A stretch of DNA of 16,077 nucleotides from Candidatus Eiseniibacteriota bacterium. GTDB taxonomy: Bacteria > Joyebacterota > Joyebacteria > Joyebacterales > Joyebacteraceae. Where the stretch lies: contig DAOWER010000133.1 in NCBI GenBank assembly GCA_030638405.1, positions 1-16,077 on the forward strand, written 5' to 3'. How positions within the stretch are numbered: the first letter of the stretch is position 1; the number at the start of each line of letters is the position of its first letter. The translations under genes were made by a program, and so were the position numbers. Under the pieces are notes generated by a model. That model was not told where the DNA came from. It made no database searches and worked only from the letters and a program-made list of their open reading frames with translations. Shown here in pieces: positions 1 to 6,747 of the stretch.

Positions 1-287
1 GCGAAGTAGACCGACGTCACGCCGCGCGTCACGTCGAGCATCGCGCAGACCGCCGAGATCTCCTCGGCGATTATCGTCTCTGCGACCATCCCCAGCCCCG
101 TCCCTCCGAACTCCTTGGGAATGAGCGCGCCCATATATCCGGCCTTGCCCAACTCGAAAAGAAGGTCGCGCGGATACTCCGCCGTGTCCTCTATCTCCTG
201 GGCCCGGGGCGCCACGACCCTCTCGGCGAACTCACGCACCTGCTCGCGATACGCGTTCTCCTCTGCCGTGTAGAGCACACTGAGCAT
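1..287 (-). CDS. Acyl-CoA dehydrogenase, N-terminal part (runs off the left edge)
   Basis: The first 95 residues of an acyl-CoA dehydrogenase, an FAD flavoprotein that introduces the alpha-beta double bond into an acyl-CoA and passes electrons to ETF. The ATG at 287 follows an AAAGGA ribosome site about 8 nt away. The visible part is the N-terminal helical domain: a YTAEENAYREQVREFAERVV opening, then APRAQEIE, then the family-typical LGKAGYMGALIPKEFGGTG stretch (about residues 46-64), then AEEIS. The FAD-binding middle domain and catalytic glutamate lie outside the window, so substrate cannot be read. It follows the methylcrotonyl-CoA carboxylase carrier gene by 65 bp. That position fits isovaleryl-CoA dehydrogenase or another branched-chain acyl-CoA dehydrogenase, but this rests on context only. 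Confidence 0.9.
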   Translation of the reverse strand, partial: MLSVLYTAEENAYREQVREFAERVVAPRAQEIEDTAEYPRDLLFELGKAGYMGALIPKEFGGTGLGMVAETIIAEEISAVCAMLDVTRGVTSVYF

Positions 288-300
288 GTCGGTTCCTTTC

Positions 301-359
301 AGAAGTCACTCCACTCTGCAGTCACTCCGTTGTGCGGTCATCCGCTTAGAAGTCACTCC
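301..359. repeat. Short direct repeats across a stop codon
   Basis: On the plus strand the 12-mer AGAAGTCACTCC occurs exactly at 301-312 and 348-359, with a 9-nt partial copy AGTCACTCC at 320-328. On the coding strand the first unit contains the TGA stop of the carrier-protein gene, and the other two lie in the spacer before the acyl-CoA dehydrogenase start. The pattern looks like a small local duplication of the end of the gene. I see no function. Confidence 0.6.
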
Positions 360-856
360 GCCGGTTCGATCTCGACCATCGCTTCTGTGGTCCCTACCGA
401 ATCCCCCGCCGCGACATTGACCTTCGTGACGACGCCGTCCACGGCAGACCTGACCTCGTTCTCCATCTTCATCGCTTCCACGACGACGAGGCTGGTCCCA
501 ACCGACACCTCGTCGCCCTCGGCGACCATTACCTTGACCACGTTGCCCGGCATCGGCGCCTTGATGCTGCCGCCGGCCCCAGCGGACGCGCCCGCCGCCA
601 CCGCGCTGTCGTCATCACGCGAGCCCGTGTCGAACGAGAACTGATGCCCTTCCACCTGGACGTCCACCCCGCCGTCACGCCGCGCCACCTGCACCGTGTG
701 CGAGCGCCCGCCGATTATCAGTGATATGACACCATCCCTGACGCGGGCCCAGTCGACCTCGTAGGAGGTGCCGTCGATCGTGACCTCCGTCCGGGGAGAT
801 CTGGCGTCGGTCTTCACCCGTCGCTTCTCGCCGTCTGTCGTGAACTCGAATTCCAA
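353..856 (-). CDS. BT-biotinyl carrier protein of the methylcrotonyl-CoA carboxylase
   Basis: A 167-residue carrier that holds the biotin shuttling CO2 from the biotin carboxylase to the carboxyltransferase. The biotinyl signature EAMKMEN lies near the C-terminus with Lys130 as the biotinylated residue, preceded by the APMPG motif (about 100-104). Residues about 22-76 are beta-rich (VTIDGTSYEV, then SLIIGGRSHTVQV) and resemble the BT interaction domain that precedes the carrier domain in single-chain PCC and MCC alpha subunits. A low-complexity Ala/Gly linker (about 85-96) joins the two parts. The open frame continues far upstream as a shadow of the neighbouring gene. I chose TTG at 856 because GGAGG sits 6 nt before it and because the resulting length matches the paralogue at 11057-11563. 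It follows the biotin carboxylase by 68 bp. Its assignment to the leucine carboxylase is by position. Confidence 0.88.
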   Translation of the reverse strand: MEFEFTTDGEKRRVKTDARSPRTEVTIDGTSYEVDWARVRDGVISLIIGGRSHTVQVARRDGGVDVQVEGHQFSFDTGSRDDDSAVAAGASAGAGGSIKAPMPGNVVKVMVAEGDEVSVGTSLVVVEAMKMENEVRSAVDGVVTKVNVAAGDSVGTTEAMVEIEPAE

Positions 857-924
857 GTCGTTCCTCCGAATGGTCCTGAGTCCGAAGTGCCGCGACGACG
901 GCGCGGCCCCTCTGTCCGTGCGGG

Positions 925-2427
925 TCAGCGGCCGCCGCCCGCCCCGATCCGCCAGCTGCCGAGCGTGTCCCACGGAGACGGCGTCCTCGCGCGCACCGCG
1001 CCGTCGGTTCCGCTCTCCGTGGAGAGCGAAAGCGCCGCCGCTATGAGCGCCAGATGCTCCGTCTCCTCCGAGGCCGTGCCGCTCGCCCAGTCTGACATGT
1101 GCCTCTCGATGAAATCGGTCTGAGTCTCGCCGGCCGCGTAGGCCTCGTTGTCGATGATGGCCCACAGGTACTCGAGGCAGGTGGCAATCCCGAGGATGCT
1201 CATGTCCTCGAGAGCGCGCTTCATCCGCGCCCGCGCGGCGTCCCTGTCCTCGGCGTGGACGATGAGCTTCGAGAGGATCGGGTCGTAGTGAACCGGCACC
1301 TCCCACCCTTCGTATATGCCGCAGTCGTGGCGAACGCCGGGACCCTGCGGCTCGCGGAACAGCGTTATCTTCCCTGAGCTCGGCAGGAAGTTGTTCCTGG
1401 GGTCCTCCGCGTAGATGCGGCACTCGATGGCGTGGCCCGTCTGCGAGAGGTCGCCCTGCGTGAACTCGAGCTTCTCACCCGAGGCTATCAGTATCTGCTG
1501 ACGCACCAGGTCGACGCCGGTCACCATTTCGGTAACGGGGTGCTCGACCTGGATGCGCGCGTTGACCTCCAGGAAGTAGAAGCTGCCGTCCTCGTCGAGC
1601 AGGAACTCGACCGTGCCCGCGTTGGTGTAACCGCAGGCCCTGGCCGCAAGGACCGCCGTGGCGCCCATCTTCGCCCTGAGCTCGTTGTCGACCGCCGGCG
1701 AGGGCGACTCCTCGACTATCTTCTGGTGCCGCCTCTGTATGGAGCATTCGCGCTCGAACAGGTGAACGCAGTTCCCGTGCGTGTCCGCGAGCACCTGGAA
1801 CTCGACGTGGCGCGGGCGCTCGATGAGCTTCTCTATGTAGACCGTGTCGTCGCCGAACGCGGAGGCCGCCACCCTGCTCGAGGCCTCGATGGCCGCCTCG
1901 AGGGCCTCTTTCTCGCGCACGATCTGCATGCCCTTCCCACCGCCGCCCGCCGACGCCTTGACCAGGACCGGGTATCCCATCTCCGCGGCCTTCGCGTGGT
2001 ATTCGTCCATGTCCGCGCCGCTCGAGAGCATGCCCGGAATGATCGGCACGTCCTGCGCGAGCATCGTCTCGCGCGAGCGTATCTTGTCGGCGACCAGTTG
2101 GAGCGCGTCGGAGGTCGGGCCGATGAACGTCAGCCCCTCGTCCTCGCATCGCTTGGCGAACCGCCAGTTCTCAGCGAGGAACCCGTAGCCCGGATGGATG
2201 GCATCAGCGCCTACCTCGCGCGCCGCCGCTATGACCGCGTCGATGTTGAGGTAGCTCTCGAGCGCGGGCGCCGGGCCGATGCGCACGGCCTCGTCCGCCT
2301 CGAGCACGTGCAGCGAAGCGCGGTCGGCATCCGAGTAGACTACCGCCGACGGGATGCCCATGTCGCGACACGCCCTGACCACCCGGACAGCGATCTCACC
2401 CCTGTTGACTATGAGGATCTTCTTCAC
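925..2427 (-). CDS. mccA: Biotin carboxylase subunit of methylcrotonyl-CoA carboxylase
   Basis: A 500-residue ATP-grasp enzyme that carboxylates carrier-bound biotin using ATP and bicarbonate. Visible elements: N-terminal ILIVNRGEIAVRVVRA; HPGYGFLAEN (about 78-87); the glycine-rich ATP loop KASAGGGGKGM (about 157-167); ERECSIQRRHQK (about 226-237); and the catalytic EVNARIQVEHPVTE (about 288-301). The chain ends shortly after SPWDTLGSWR, where a single-chain MCC alpha subunit would run on into its BT and biotinyl domains. Those domains are supplied here by the next gene, so the alpha subunit is split. The start is GTG at 2427, matching the family N-terminus, 27 bp after the hydratase stop and behind a GGAG-containing leader. 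The same chemistry serves acetyl- or propionyl-CoA carboxylases. The methylcrotonyl assignment rests on the flanking carboxyltransferase and hydratase. Confidence 0.9.
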   Translation of the reverse strand: MKKILIVNRGEIAVRVVRACRDMGIPSAVVYSDADRASLHVLEADEAVRIGPAPALESYLNIDAVIAAAREVGADAIHPGYGFLAENWRFAKRCEDEGLTFIGPTSDALQLVADKIRSRETMLAQDVPIIPGMLSSGADMDEYHAKAAEMGYPVLVKASAGGGGKGMQIVREKEALEAAIEASSRVAASAFGDDTVYIEKLIERPRHVEFQVLADTHGNCVHLFERECSIQRRHQKIVEESPSPAVDNELRAKMGATAVLAARACGYTNAGTVEFLLDEDGSFYFLEVNARIQVEHPVTEMVTGVDLVRQQILIASGEKLEFTQGDLSQTGHAIECRIYAEDPRNNFLPSSGKITLFREPQGPGVRHDCGIYEGWEVPVHYDPILSKLIVHAEDRDAARARMKRALEDMSILGIATCLEYLWAIIDNEAYAAGETQTDFIERHMSDWASGTASEETEHLALIAAALSLSTESGTDGAVRARTPSPWDTLGSWRIGAGGGR

Positions 2428-2454
2428 GTGGTGACCTGCTCCCAGGTTCTTGGC

Positions 2455-3246
2455 CTACTTCTTCGATTCAAGCCACGCGGGCTTGCGCTTCTCGAGAAAC
2501 GCCGACATGCCTTCCTGACCTTCATCCGAGACTCTCACCTCGGCGATGACCTTCGCGGTATAGCCCTTGGCATCCTCGAGCGGCATGCCGTAGACGTTGT
2601 CCAGAAGCTCCTTGCAGACGCGCAGAGCCTCGGGGCCGCTCGAGATGAGCCGGCCGGTGAAGTCCGCGACGCACGCGTCCAGCTCGTCCGCCGCGCAGAC
2701 CGCGTTGACGAGCCCCAGGCGGAACGCCTTGGCGGCAGTCATCCGCTCGCCCGACAGGAAGAACTCGCGGCACGCGGCTGGTCCGGCGCGCATCACGACA
2801 TACGGCGAGATGCACGCGGGGATCAGACCTATCTTGACCTCGGACAGACTGATGACGGCCGTGTCAGCCGCAATGACGATGTCGTTCGCCGCCATGAGTC
2901 CGGCGCCGCCGCCGATCGCATAGCCGTTGACGCGCCCGACCGTCGGCTTGGTCAACCTGTGTATCCGCTCCATCACGTTGGAGATCTTCATGCCGTCCGC
3001 GACGTTCTCCTCGAACGTGTAGTTGATGGTGTTCTTCATGTAGTTGAGGTCGGCGCCCGCGCAGAACGAGTTGCCCTCCCCCGTCAGGACCACAACTCTG
3101 ACGGCCGGGTCGGACTCGAACTTCCCGTAGGCGTCGAAGAGCTCGTCCAGCATGACGTCGTTGAACGCGTTCTTGACCTCTGGGCGCGTCAGCGTGATGG
3201 TCGCGACCTCGCCCTCGACGTTCGTCCTGATTGTCGTGTGGCCCAT
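2455..3246 (-). CDS. liuC: 3-methylglutaconyl-CoA hydratase (enoyl-CoA hydratase family)
   Basis: A 263-residue crotonase-fold enzyme predicted to interconvert 3-methylglutaconyl-CoA and HMG-CoA in leucine breakdown. Visible: the oxyanion-hole loop NSFCAGADL (about 59-67), NGYAIGGGAGL (about 108-118), and SEVKIGLIPACISPYV (about 135-150). Of the two crotonase glutamates only the second is kept (Glu136). The first position is Gly116. As I recall the family, this and the PA-ISPYV sequence are typical of bacterial methylglutaconyl-CoA hydratases, so the loss is expected. The start is ATG at 3246, preceded by GGGGAGGAA about 9 nt upstream. A much longer in-frame opening upstream is only a shadow of mccB. 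It sits 17 bp after mccB and 27 bp before the biotin carboxylase, the usual order of a liu operon. Confidence 0.9.
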   Translation of the reverse strand: MGHTTIRTNVEGEVATITLTRPEVKNAFNDVMLDELFDAYGKFESDPAVRVVVLTGEGNSFCAGADLNYMKNTINYTFEENVADGMKISNVMERIHRLTKPTVGRVNGYAIGGGAGLMAANDIVIAADTAVISLSEVKIGLIPACISPYVVMRAGPAACREFFLSGERMTAAKAFRLGLVNAVCAADELDACVADFTGRLISSGPEALRVCKELLDNVYGMPLEDAKGYTAKVIAEVRVSDEGQEGMSAFLEKRKPAWLESKK

Positions 3247-3263
3247 GTCTACCGGTTCCTCCC

Positions 3264-4871
3264 CTACATCCTGAACACGCCGTACTTCTGGTCCGGGATC
3301 GGCACATTCAGCGACATCGCAATACCTAAGGCCAGCGCCGACCGCGTGTCGGGCGGGTCGAGAATGCCATCGTCCCACAGTCTCGCGGTCGAGTAGTAGG
3401 CGGACGCCTCCTCCTCGTACCTCTCGACGATCGGGGCCTTGAACGCCTCCTGCTCCGCCGGCGTCATCTCGTGACCCTTCCTCTTCATCTGCCGCATCTT
3501 GACGGTCAGTAGCACGTTGGCCGCCTGCTCGCCGCCCATGACGCAGATCTTCGAGTTCGGCCACATCCACAGAAGTCGCGGCGCGTATGCGCGGCCGCAC
3601 ATGCCGTAGTTGCCCGCGCCGTAGGACCCGCCGACGATGACCGTGAACTTCGGCACGTCGGCGTTCGCGACGGCGTGGACGAGCTTGGCGCCGTTTCGGG
3701 CGATACCGCCGTGCTCGTAATCCCGGCCGACGATGAAGCCCGTGATGTTCTGAAGGAAGATGAGCGGGATCTTCCTGGTGGTGCAGAGTTCGATGAAGTG
3801 TGCGCCCTTCATGGCGCTCTCCGAAAAGAGGACGCCGTTGTTGGCGAGTATGCCGACCGGGTAGCCCATGATGCGTGCGAAGCCGGTGACGAGCGTGATG
3901 CCGTAGAGTTCCTTGAACTCCTGGAAGCGGCTGCCGTCGACGAGGCGAGCGATGACCTCCCTCATGTCGAACGCCTTCTTGGCGTCGGTCGGAACGATGC
4001 CGTAGAGCTCCTCGGGGTCGTACGCCGGGTCCTCGGGCTCCTTGACGTCGAGTTCGAATCGCCTCGGCGCCTCGAGCGTCTCGAGAATGTTCCGCGCGAT
4101 GGCCAGCGCGTGCTCGTCGTTCTGCGCGTAGTGGTCGGCCGTGCCCGAGATGCGGCAGTGCACGTCCGCCCCACCCAGCTCCTCGGCGGTCACCTCCTCG
4201 CCGGTCGCCGCCTTCACGAGCGGCGGCCCACCGATGAAGATCGTGCCCTGCTCGCGCACGATGACGGTCTCGTCGCTCATCGCGGGCACGTAGGCGCCGC
4301 CCGCCGTGCACGAGCCCATCACGATCGAGACCTGAGGGATGCCCATCGCCGAGAGCCGCGCCTGGTTGTAGAAGATCCGCCCGAAGTGGTCGCGGTCCGG
4401 AAACGTACCGGACTGGTGCGGCAGGAAGATGCCGCCCGAGTCGACCAGGTACACACACGGCAGCCTGTTCTCCATGGCCACTTCCTGCGCGCGGACGTGC
4501 TTCTTGATGGTCATGGGGAAGTAGGTCCCGCCCTTGACCGTCGCATCGTTGGCCACGACCAGCACCTCGCGTCCATGGACGCGACCGACACCGGTCACGA
4601 CACCCGCCCCGGGGGCAGCGCCGTCGTACATGTCGTACGCGGCCAGAGGGCTGAGCTCGACGAACGGTGAGTTCGGGTCGAACAGACCAGCGAGCCGCTC
4701 ACGCACGAGGAGCTTCCCGCGCTCCTTGTGCCGCGTGCGCTGCGATTCCGGACCACCGAGGCTCGCGGTCTCGAGCCGTCCCCTGAACTCGGAGACCAGC
4801 TCGAGCATGCGGGCGCGGTTCTCCTTGAACTGCGGGCTCTTCGGGTCGATCTTGCTCTCGATTCGGTACAT
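3264..4871 (-). CDS. mccB: Methylcrotonyl-CoA carboxylase carboxyltransferase (beta) subunit
   Basis: A 535-residue carboxyltransferase that moves CO2 from carboxybiotin to 3-methylcrotonyl-CoA. It carries the MCC-type hallmarks: TVKGGTYFPMTIKKH (about 111-125), FPDRDHFGRIFYNQAR (about 157-172), the oxyanion loop GSCTAGGAYVPAM (about 186-198), and GGPPLVKAATGEEV (about 214-227). These separate it from PccB-type subunits. The usual SGGA motif reads SGGI here (Ile148). The open frame extends 35 codons upstream, but ATG at 4871 (MYRIESKID) is the family-like start and has a GGAAAGG leader. The gene is separated from the DUF35 gene by a 154-bp spacer rich in hairpins, then followed closely by liuC and the biotin carboxylase. 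Geranyl-CoA carboxylase beta is a close alternative. The leucine context and LiuC favour MCC. Confidence 0.92.
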   Translation of the reverse strand: MYRIESKIDPKSPQFKENRARMLELVSEFRGRLETASLGGPESQRTRHKERGKLLVRERLAGLFDPNSPFVELSPLAAYDMYDGAAPGAGVVTGVGRVHGREVLVVANDATVKGGTYFPMTIKKHVRAQEVAMENRLPCVYLVDSGGIFLPHQSGTFPDRDHFGRIFYNQARLSAMGIPQVSIVMGSCTAGGAYVPAMSDETVIVREQGTIFIGGPPLVKAATGEEVTAEELGGADVHCRISGTADHYAQNDEHALAIARNILETLEAPRRFELDVKEPEDPAYDPEELYGIVPTDAKKAFDMREVIARLVDGSRFQEFKELYGITLVTGFARIMGYPVGILANNGVLFSESAMKGAHFIELCTTRKIPLIFLQNITGFIVGRDYEHGGIARNGAKLVHAVANADVPKFTVIVGGSYGAGNYGMCGRAYAPRLLWMWPNSKICVMGGEQAANVLLTVKMRQMKRKGHEMTPAEQEAFKAPIVERYEEEASAYYSTARLWDDGILDPPDTRSALALGIAMSLNVPIPDQKYGVFRM

Positions 4872-5025
4872 CCCTGGACCTTTCCGTTGGAAACTCAGCC
4901 TGGTGCGGCCGCGCGGGCTTCCCCTTGGGCGGCCCGCTTCGCTTGCGTCGCTCGCGATGCGCCGGAAGTGGCGCATCGCGGCTCCGACGCCGCCGGCGGG
5001 GAACCCCCGCGTCCGCTCAGTAGAG
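4872..5025 (-). repeat. GC-rich intergenic element with two hairpins
   Basis: This 154-bp spacer between the DUF35 stop and mccB is packed with symmetry. CGCGATGCGCC (4953-4963) and GGCGCATCGCG (4970-4980) are a perfect 11-bp inverted repeat around a 6-nt loop. GCGGGG (4996-5001) and CCCCGC (5005-5010) form a second stem with a 3-nt loop, about 15 nt after the DUF35 stop. GCGGGC (4913-4918) pairs with GCCCGC (4932-4937). There is no T-run, so it is not a classical intrinsic terminator. Bases 4921-4943 match 13216-13238 in inverted orientation (21 of 23), and the GCGATGCGC/GCGCATCGC arms also recur there. It could be a dispersed repeat, an mRNA-stabilising or processing structure, or an attenuator between the HMG-CoA and leucine blocks. 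Confidence 0.6.
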
Positions 5026-5421
5026 TTACCTCACAGGCACGAACTTGTATCCGTAGCAGATGATCCCGGCCTCGCCCTCGTCCCGGACCTTCCGGAACTC
5101 CAGCTTGACCGGCATCCCGACCTTGAGCTCATCGAAGTCTACGTCTGCTATCTGCGCAGTCAGCCGCACGCCGTCATCGAGCTCCGCGACGCCGACTGCG
5201 TACGGAGTCTGGTCCGCGAACTGCGAGGGGCCGACCCTGATGACCGTGTGGGTCAGGAGCTTGCCCTGCTTCGCAAGCTCGACAGTATCGAACTCGCGGC
5301 CGCCGCAGCTCTTGCATACGATCCGCGGCGGGAAGCTGATCTCGCCGCAGCCCTTGCACTTGGCGCCTTCGTACCTGTAGCGCTGTGGTATCTCTCTCCA
5401 GTAACGTGCTGATGTTGACAT
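5026..5421 (-). CDS. DUF35 Zn-ribbon/OB-fold scaffold of the thiolase-HMG-CoA synthase complex
   Basis: A 131-residue protein with an N-terminal rubredoxin-like zinc ribbon, Cys22/Cys25 (KCKGC) and Cys36/Cys39 (VCKSC), followed by an OB-fold-like half (VAELDDGVRLTAQI, then a GMPVKLEFRKV strand and ICYGYKFVP near the end). In methanogenic archaea the homologous DUF35 protein bridges acetoacetyl-CoA thiolase and HMG-CoA synthase and forms a shared CoA-binding site. The WREIPQRY opening and the gene order synthase, thiolase, DUF35 match that arrangement. The start is ATG at 5421 behind CCGGAGGG. It is separated from the thiolase by 108 bp containing a stem-loop. The scaffold role is inferred from family and order. 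DUF35 proteins also partner other thiolases. Confidence 0.9.
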   Translation of the reverse strand: MSTSARYWREIPQRYRYEGAKCKGCGEISFPPRIVCKSCGGREFDTVELAKQGKLLTHTVIRVGPSQFADQTPYAVGVAELDDGVRLTAQIADVDFDELKVGMPVKLEFRKVRDEGEAGIICYGYKFVPVR

Positions 5422-5468
5422 CTCTTGCCCTCCGGGACTTCGGTGAATCGTGTCAGTTGCGGTTCAGA

Positions 5469-5497
5469 GCGACGGTCCCTCGGTGGGATTCCGTCGC
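5469..5497 (-). other. Stem-loop between thiolase and DUF35 genes
   Basis: GCGACGGTCCC (5469-5479) pairs with GGGA (5485-5488), then, across a two-base TT bulge, with CCGTCGC (5491-5497). This gives 11 base pairs closed by a 5-nt TCGGT loop. It lies in the 108-bp spacer 5422-5529, about 33 nt after the thiolase stop and well before the DUF35 ribosome site. No T-run follows. Possible roles are mRNA end protection or adjusting DUF35 output relative to the thiolase. Nothing else stands out in the spacer. Confidence 0.45.
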
Positions 5498-5529
5498 GAC
5501 CTCATCGGCGCGGCGCAAGTCTGTGCCGG

Positions 5530-6687
5530 CTACTCCGCCCCGAGTATGTGCACCACGCACGATCCGCCCGTCCCACCCATGTTCTGAGTCATGCCGATCT
5601 TAGCGCCCTTGACCTGGCGCTTGTCGCCCTCGCCTCTCAGTTGCTTCGTCACCTCGACGATCTGCGCCACGCCGGTCGCGCCGACGGGATGACCCTTCGA
5701 CTTGAGTCCCCCGCTCGGGTTGACCGGGATGCGCCCGCCGATGGCGGTCTCGCCGCTCTCGGCACTGGCGCCGCCCTTGCCCCTCTCGAAGAAGCCGAGC
5801 GCCTCGATCGTGCAGACCTCAGCGATCGTGAAGCAGTCGTGCACCTCGACCAGGTCCATGTCGGACGGTGAGAGCCCCGCCTGCTCGTATGCCAGCTCAC
5901 CGGCCTTCGCGACCGCGCCGAGCCACGCGAGGTCCTCTCGCGAGTGCAGAGCGATCGTGTCGGTCGCGTGCGACGAGGCAAGAACCTTGATCGGCTTGTT
6001 CTTCGTCAGGTCCTTGGCCATCTCGAGCGGACAGACGATGGCCGCGGCCGCGCCGTCCGTGATCGGAGAGCAATCCAGAATGGTCAACGGGTCCGCGATC
6101 ATGACCGAGTTCAGAACCCGGTCGACCGTCAGTTCGAACGGATACTGCGCGTGGGGGTTCTTCGCGCCGTTCGCGTGGTTCTTGACCGACACGGCGGCCA
6201 GCTGCTCCCGTGTTGTGCCGTAGGCGTTCATGTGCGCCACGGCCATCATGGCGTAGAGACCGGGGAAGGTCACACCACTGTAGACCTCGTACTCGGCGTC
6301 GGCCGCCGTCGACAGCGCGAACGTGGCTCCGTCACCGCCGACGTCGGTCATCTTCTCGACCCCGCCCGCGAGCACGATGTCGGACGCGCCTGAACCGACC
6401 TCGAACACGGCCTGTCTGAAAGCCGCTCCTCCGGACGCGCAGGCGGTCTCGACCCTCAGCGCGGGAATCGGCCCCATGCCGAGGTAGTCCGCCAGAAGTG
6501 AACCCAGGTGTTCCTGCCCGACGAACAGGCCGCTGGTCATGCACCCCACGTACATCGAGTCAATTCTATCGACTCCGGCGTCCTTGACCGCCTCGAGAGC
6601 GCTCTCGACGAAGATGTCGCGCAACGACTTCTCCCAGAGCTCGCCCCACTTCGTCATTCCGACGCCAATGACAGCTACATCCCTCAT
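5530..6687 (-). CDS. Acetoacetyl-CoA thiolase, SCP2-type, archaeal-like
   Basis: A 385-residue thiolase of the SCP-x/archaeal acetyl-CoA C-acetyltransferase group, which condenses two acetyl-CoA into acetoacetyl-CoA or cleaves it. The nucleophile is Cys83 in VETACASGGAAF. Other active-site elements are His283 in EVHDCFTIAE and His333 in SGGLKSKGHPVGATG. The C-terminal NMGGTGGSCVVHIL replaces the CxG motif of classical thiolases, as expected for this subfamily. The start is ATG at 6687, with AGGAG about 9 nt upstream. It follows HMG-CoA synthase by 60 bp and precedes DUF35, the order of the archaeal complex in which the unfavourable condensation is coupled directly to HMG-CoA synthesis. A broader 3-ketoacyl-CoA thiolase role, for example in isoleucine breakdown, is possible, but the neighbours argue for acetoacetyl-CoA. 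Confidence 0.9.
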   Translation of the reverse strand: MRDVAVIGVGMTKWGELWEKSLRDIFVESALEAVKDAGVDRIDSMYVGCMTSGLFVGQEHLGSLLADYLGMGPIPALRVETACASGGAAFRQAVFEVGSGASDIVLAGGVEKMTDVGGDGATFALSTAADAEYEVYSGVTFPGLYAMMAVAHMNAYGTTREQLAAVSVKNHANGAKNPHAQYPFELTVDRVLNSVMIADPLTILDCSPITDGAAAAIVCPLEMAKDLTKNKPIKVLASSHATDTIALHSREDLAWLGAVAKAGELAYEQAGLSPSDMDLVEVHDCFTIAEVCTIEALGFFERGKGGASAESGETAIGGRIPVNPSGGLKSKGHPVGATGVAQIVEVTKQLRGEGDKRQVKGAKIGMTQNMGGTGGSCVVHILGAE

Positions 6688-6747
6688 GTCGTGTTCTCCT
6701 GTTCAGCTAGTTCCAATGCACAACACCGTGGCGTCCCACACGACGGG

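Noticed and set aside
353..1423. Possible 356-residue fused carrier protein
   Set aside because: The first 189 codons are an out-of-frame reading of the biotin carboxylase. The TTG at 856 with GGAGG gives a normal-length carrier.
1432..3396. 654-codon plus-strand open frame
   Set aside because: It lies antisense to the biotin carboxylase and liuC. Its translation is Arg/Leu/Val/Asp-rich with no family motifs, as expected from high-GC codon bias on the opposite strand.
2455..4458. Possible fusion protein of 667 codons ending in the hydratase
   Set aside because: The N-terminal 400 or so residues are an out-of-frame reading of mccB. A good ribosome site and the family start are at 3246.
4953..4980. 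Rho-independent terminator
   Set aside because: The 11-bp stem is perfect, but no T-run follows on either strand, so only a generic hairpin is supported.
6688..6744. GTCGTGT and ACACGAC inverted repeat in the HMG-CoA synthase to thiolase spacer
   Set aside because: The 7-bp arms are 43 nt apart, with nothing else supporting an operator or hairpin. Chance is likely at this length.
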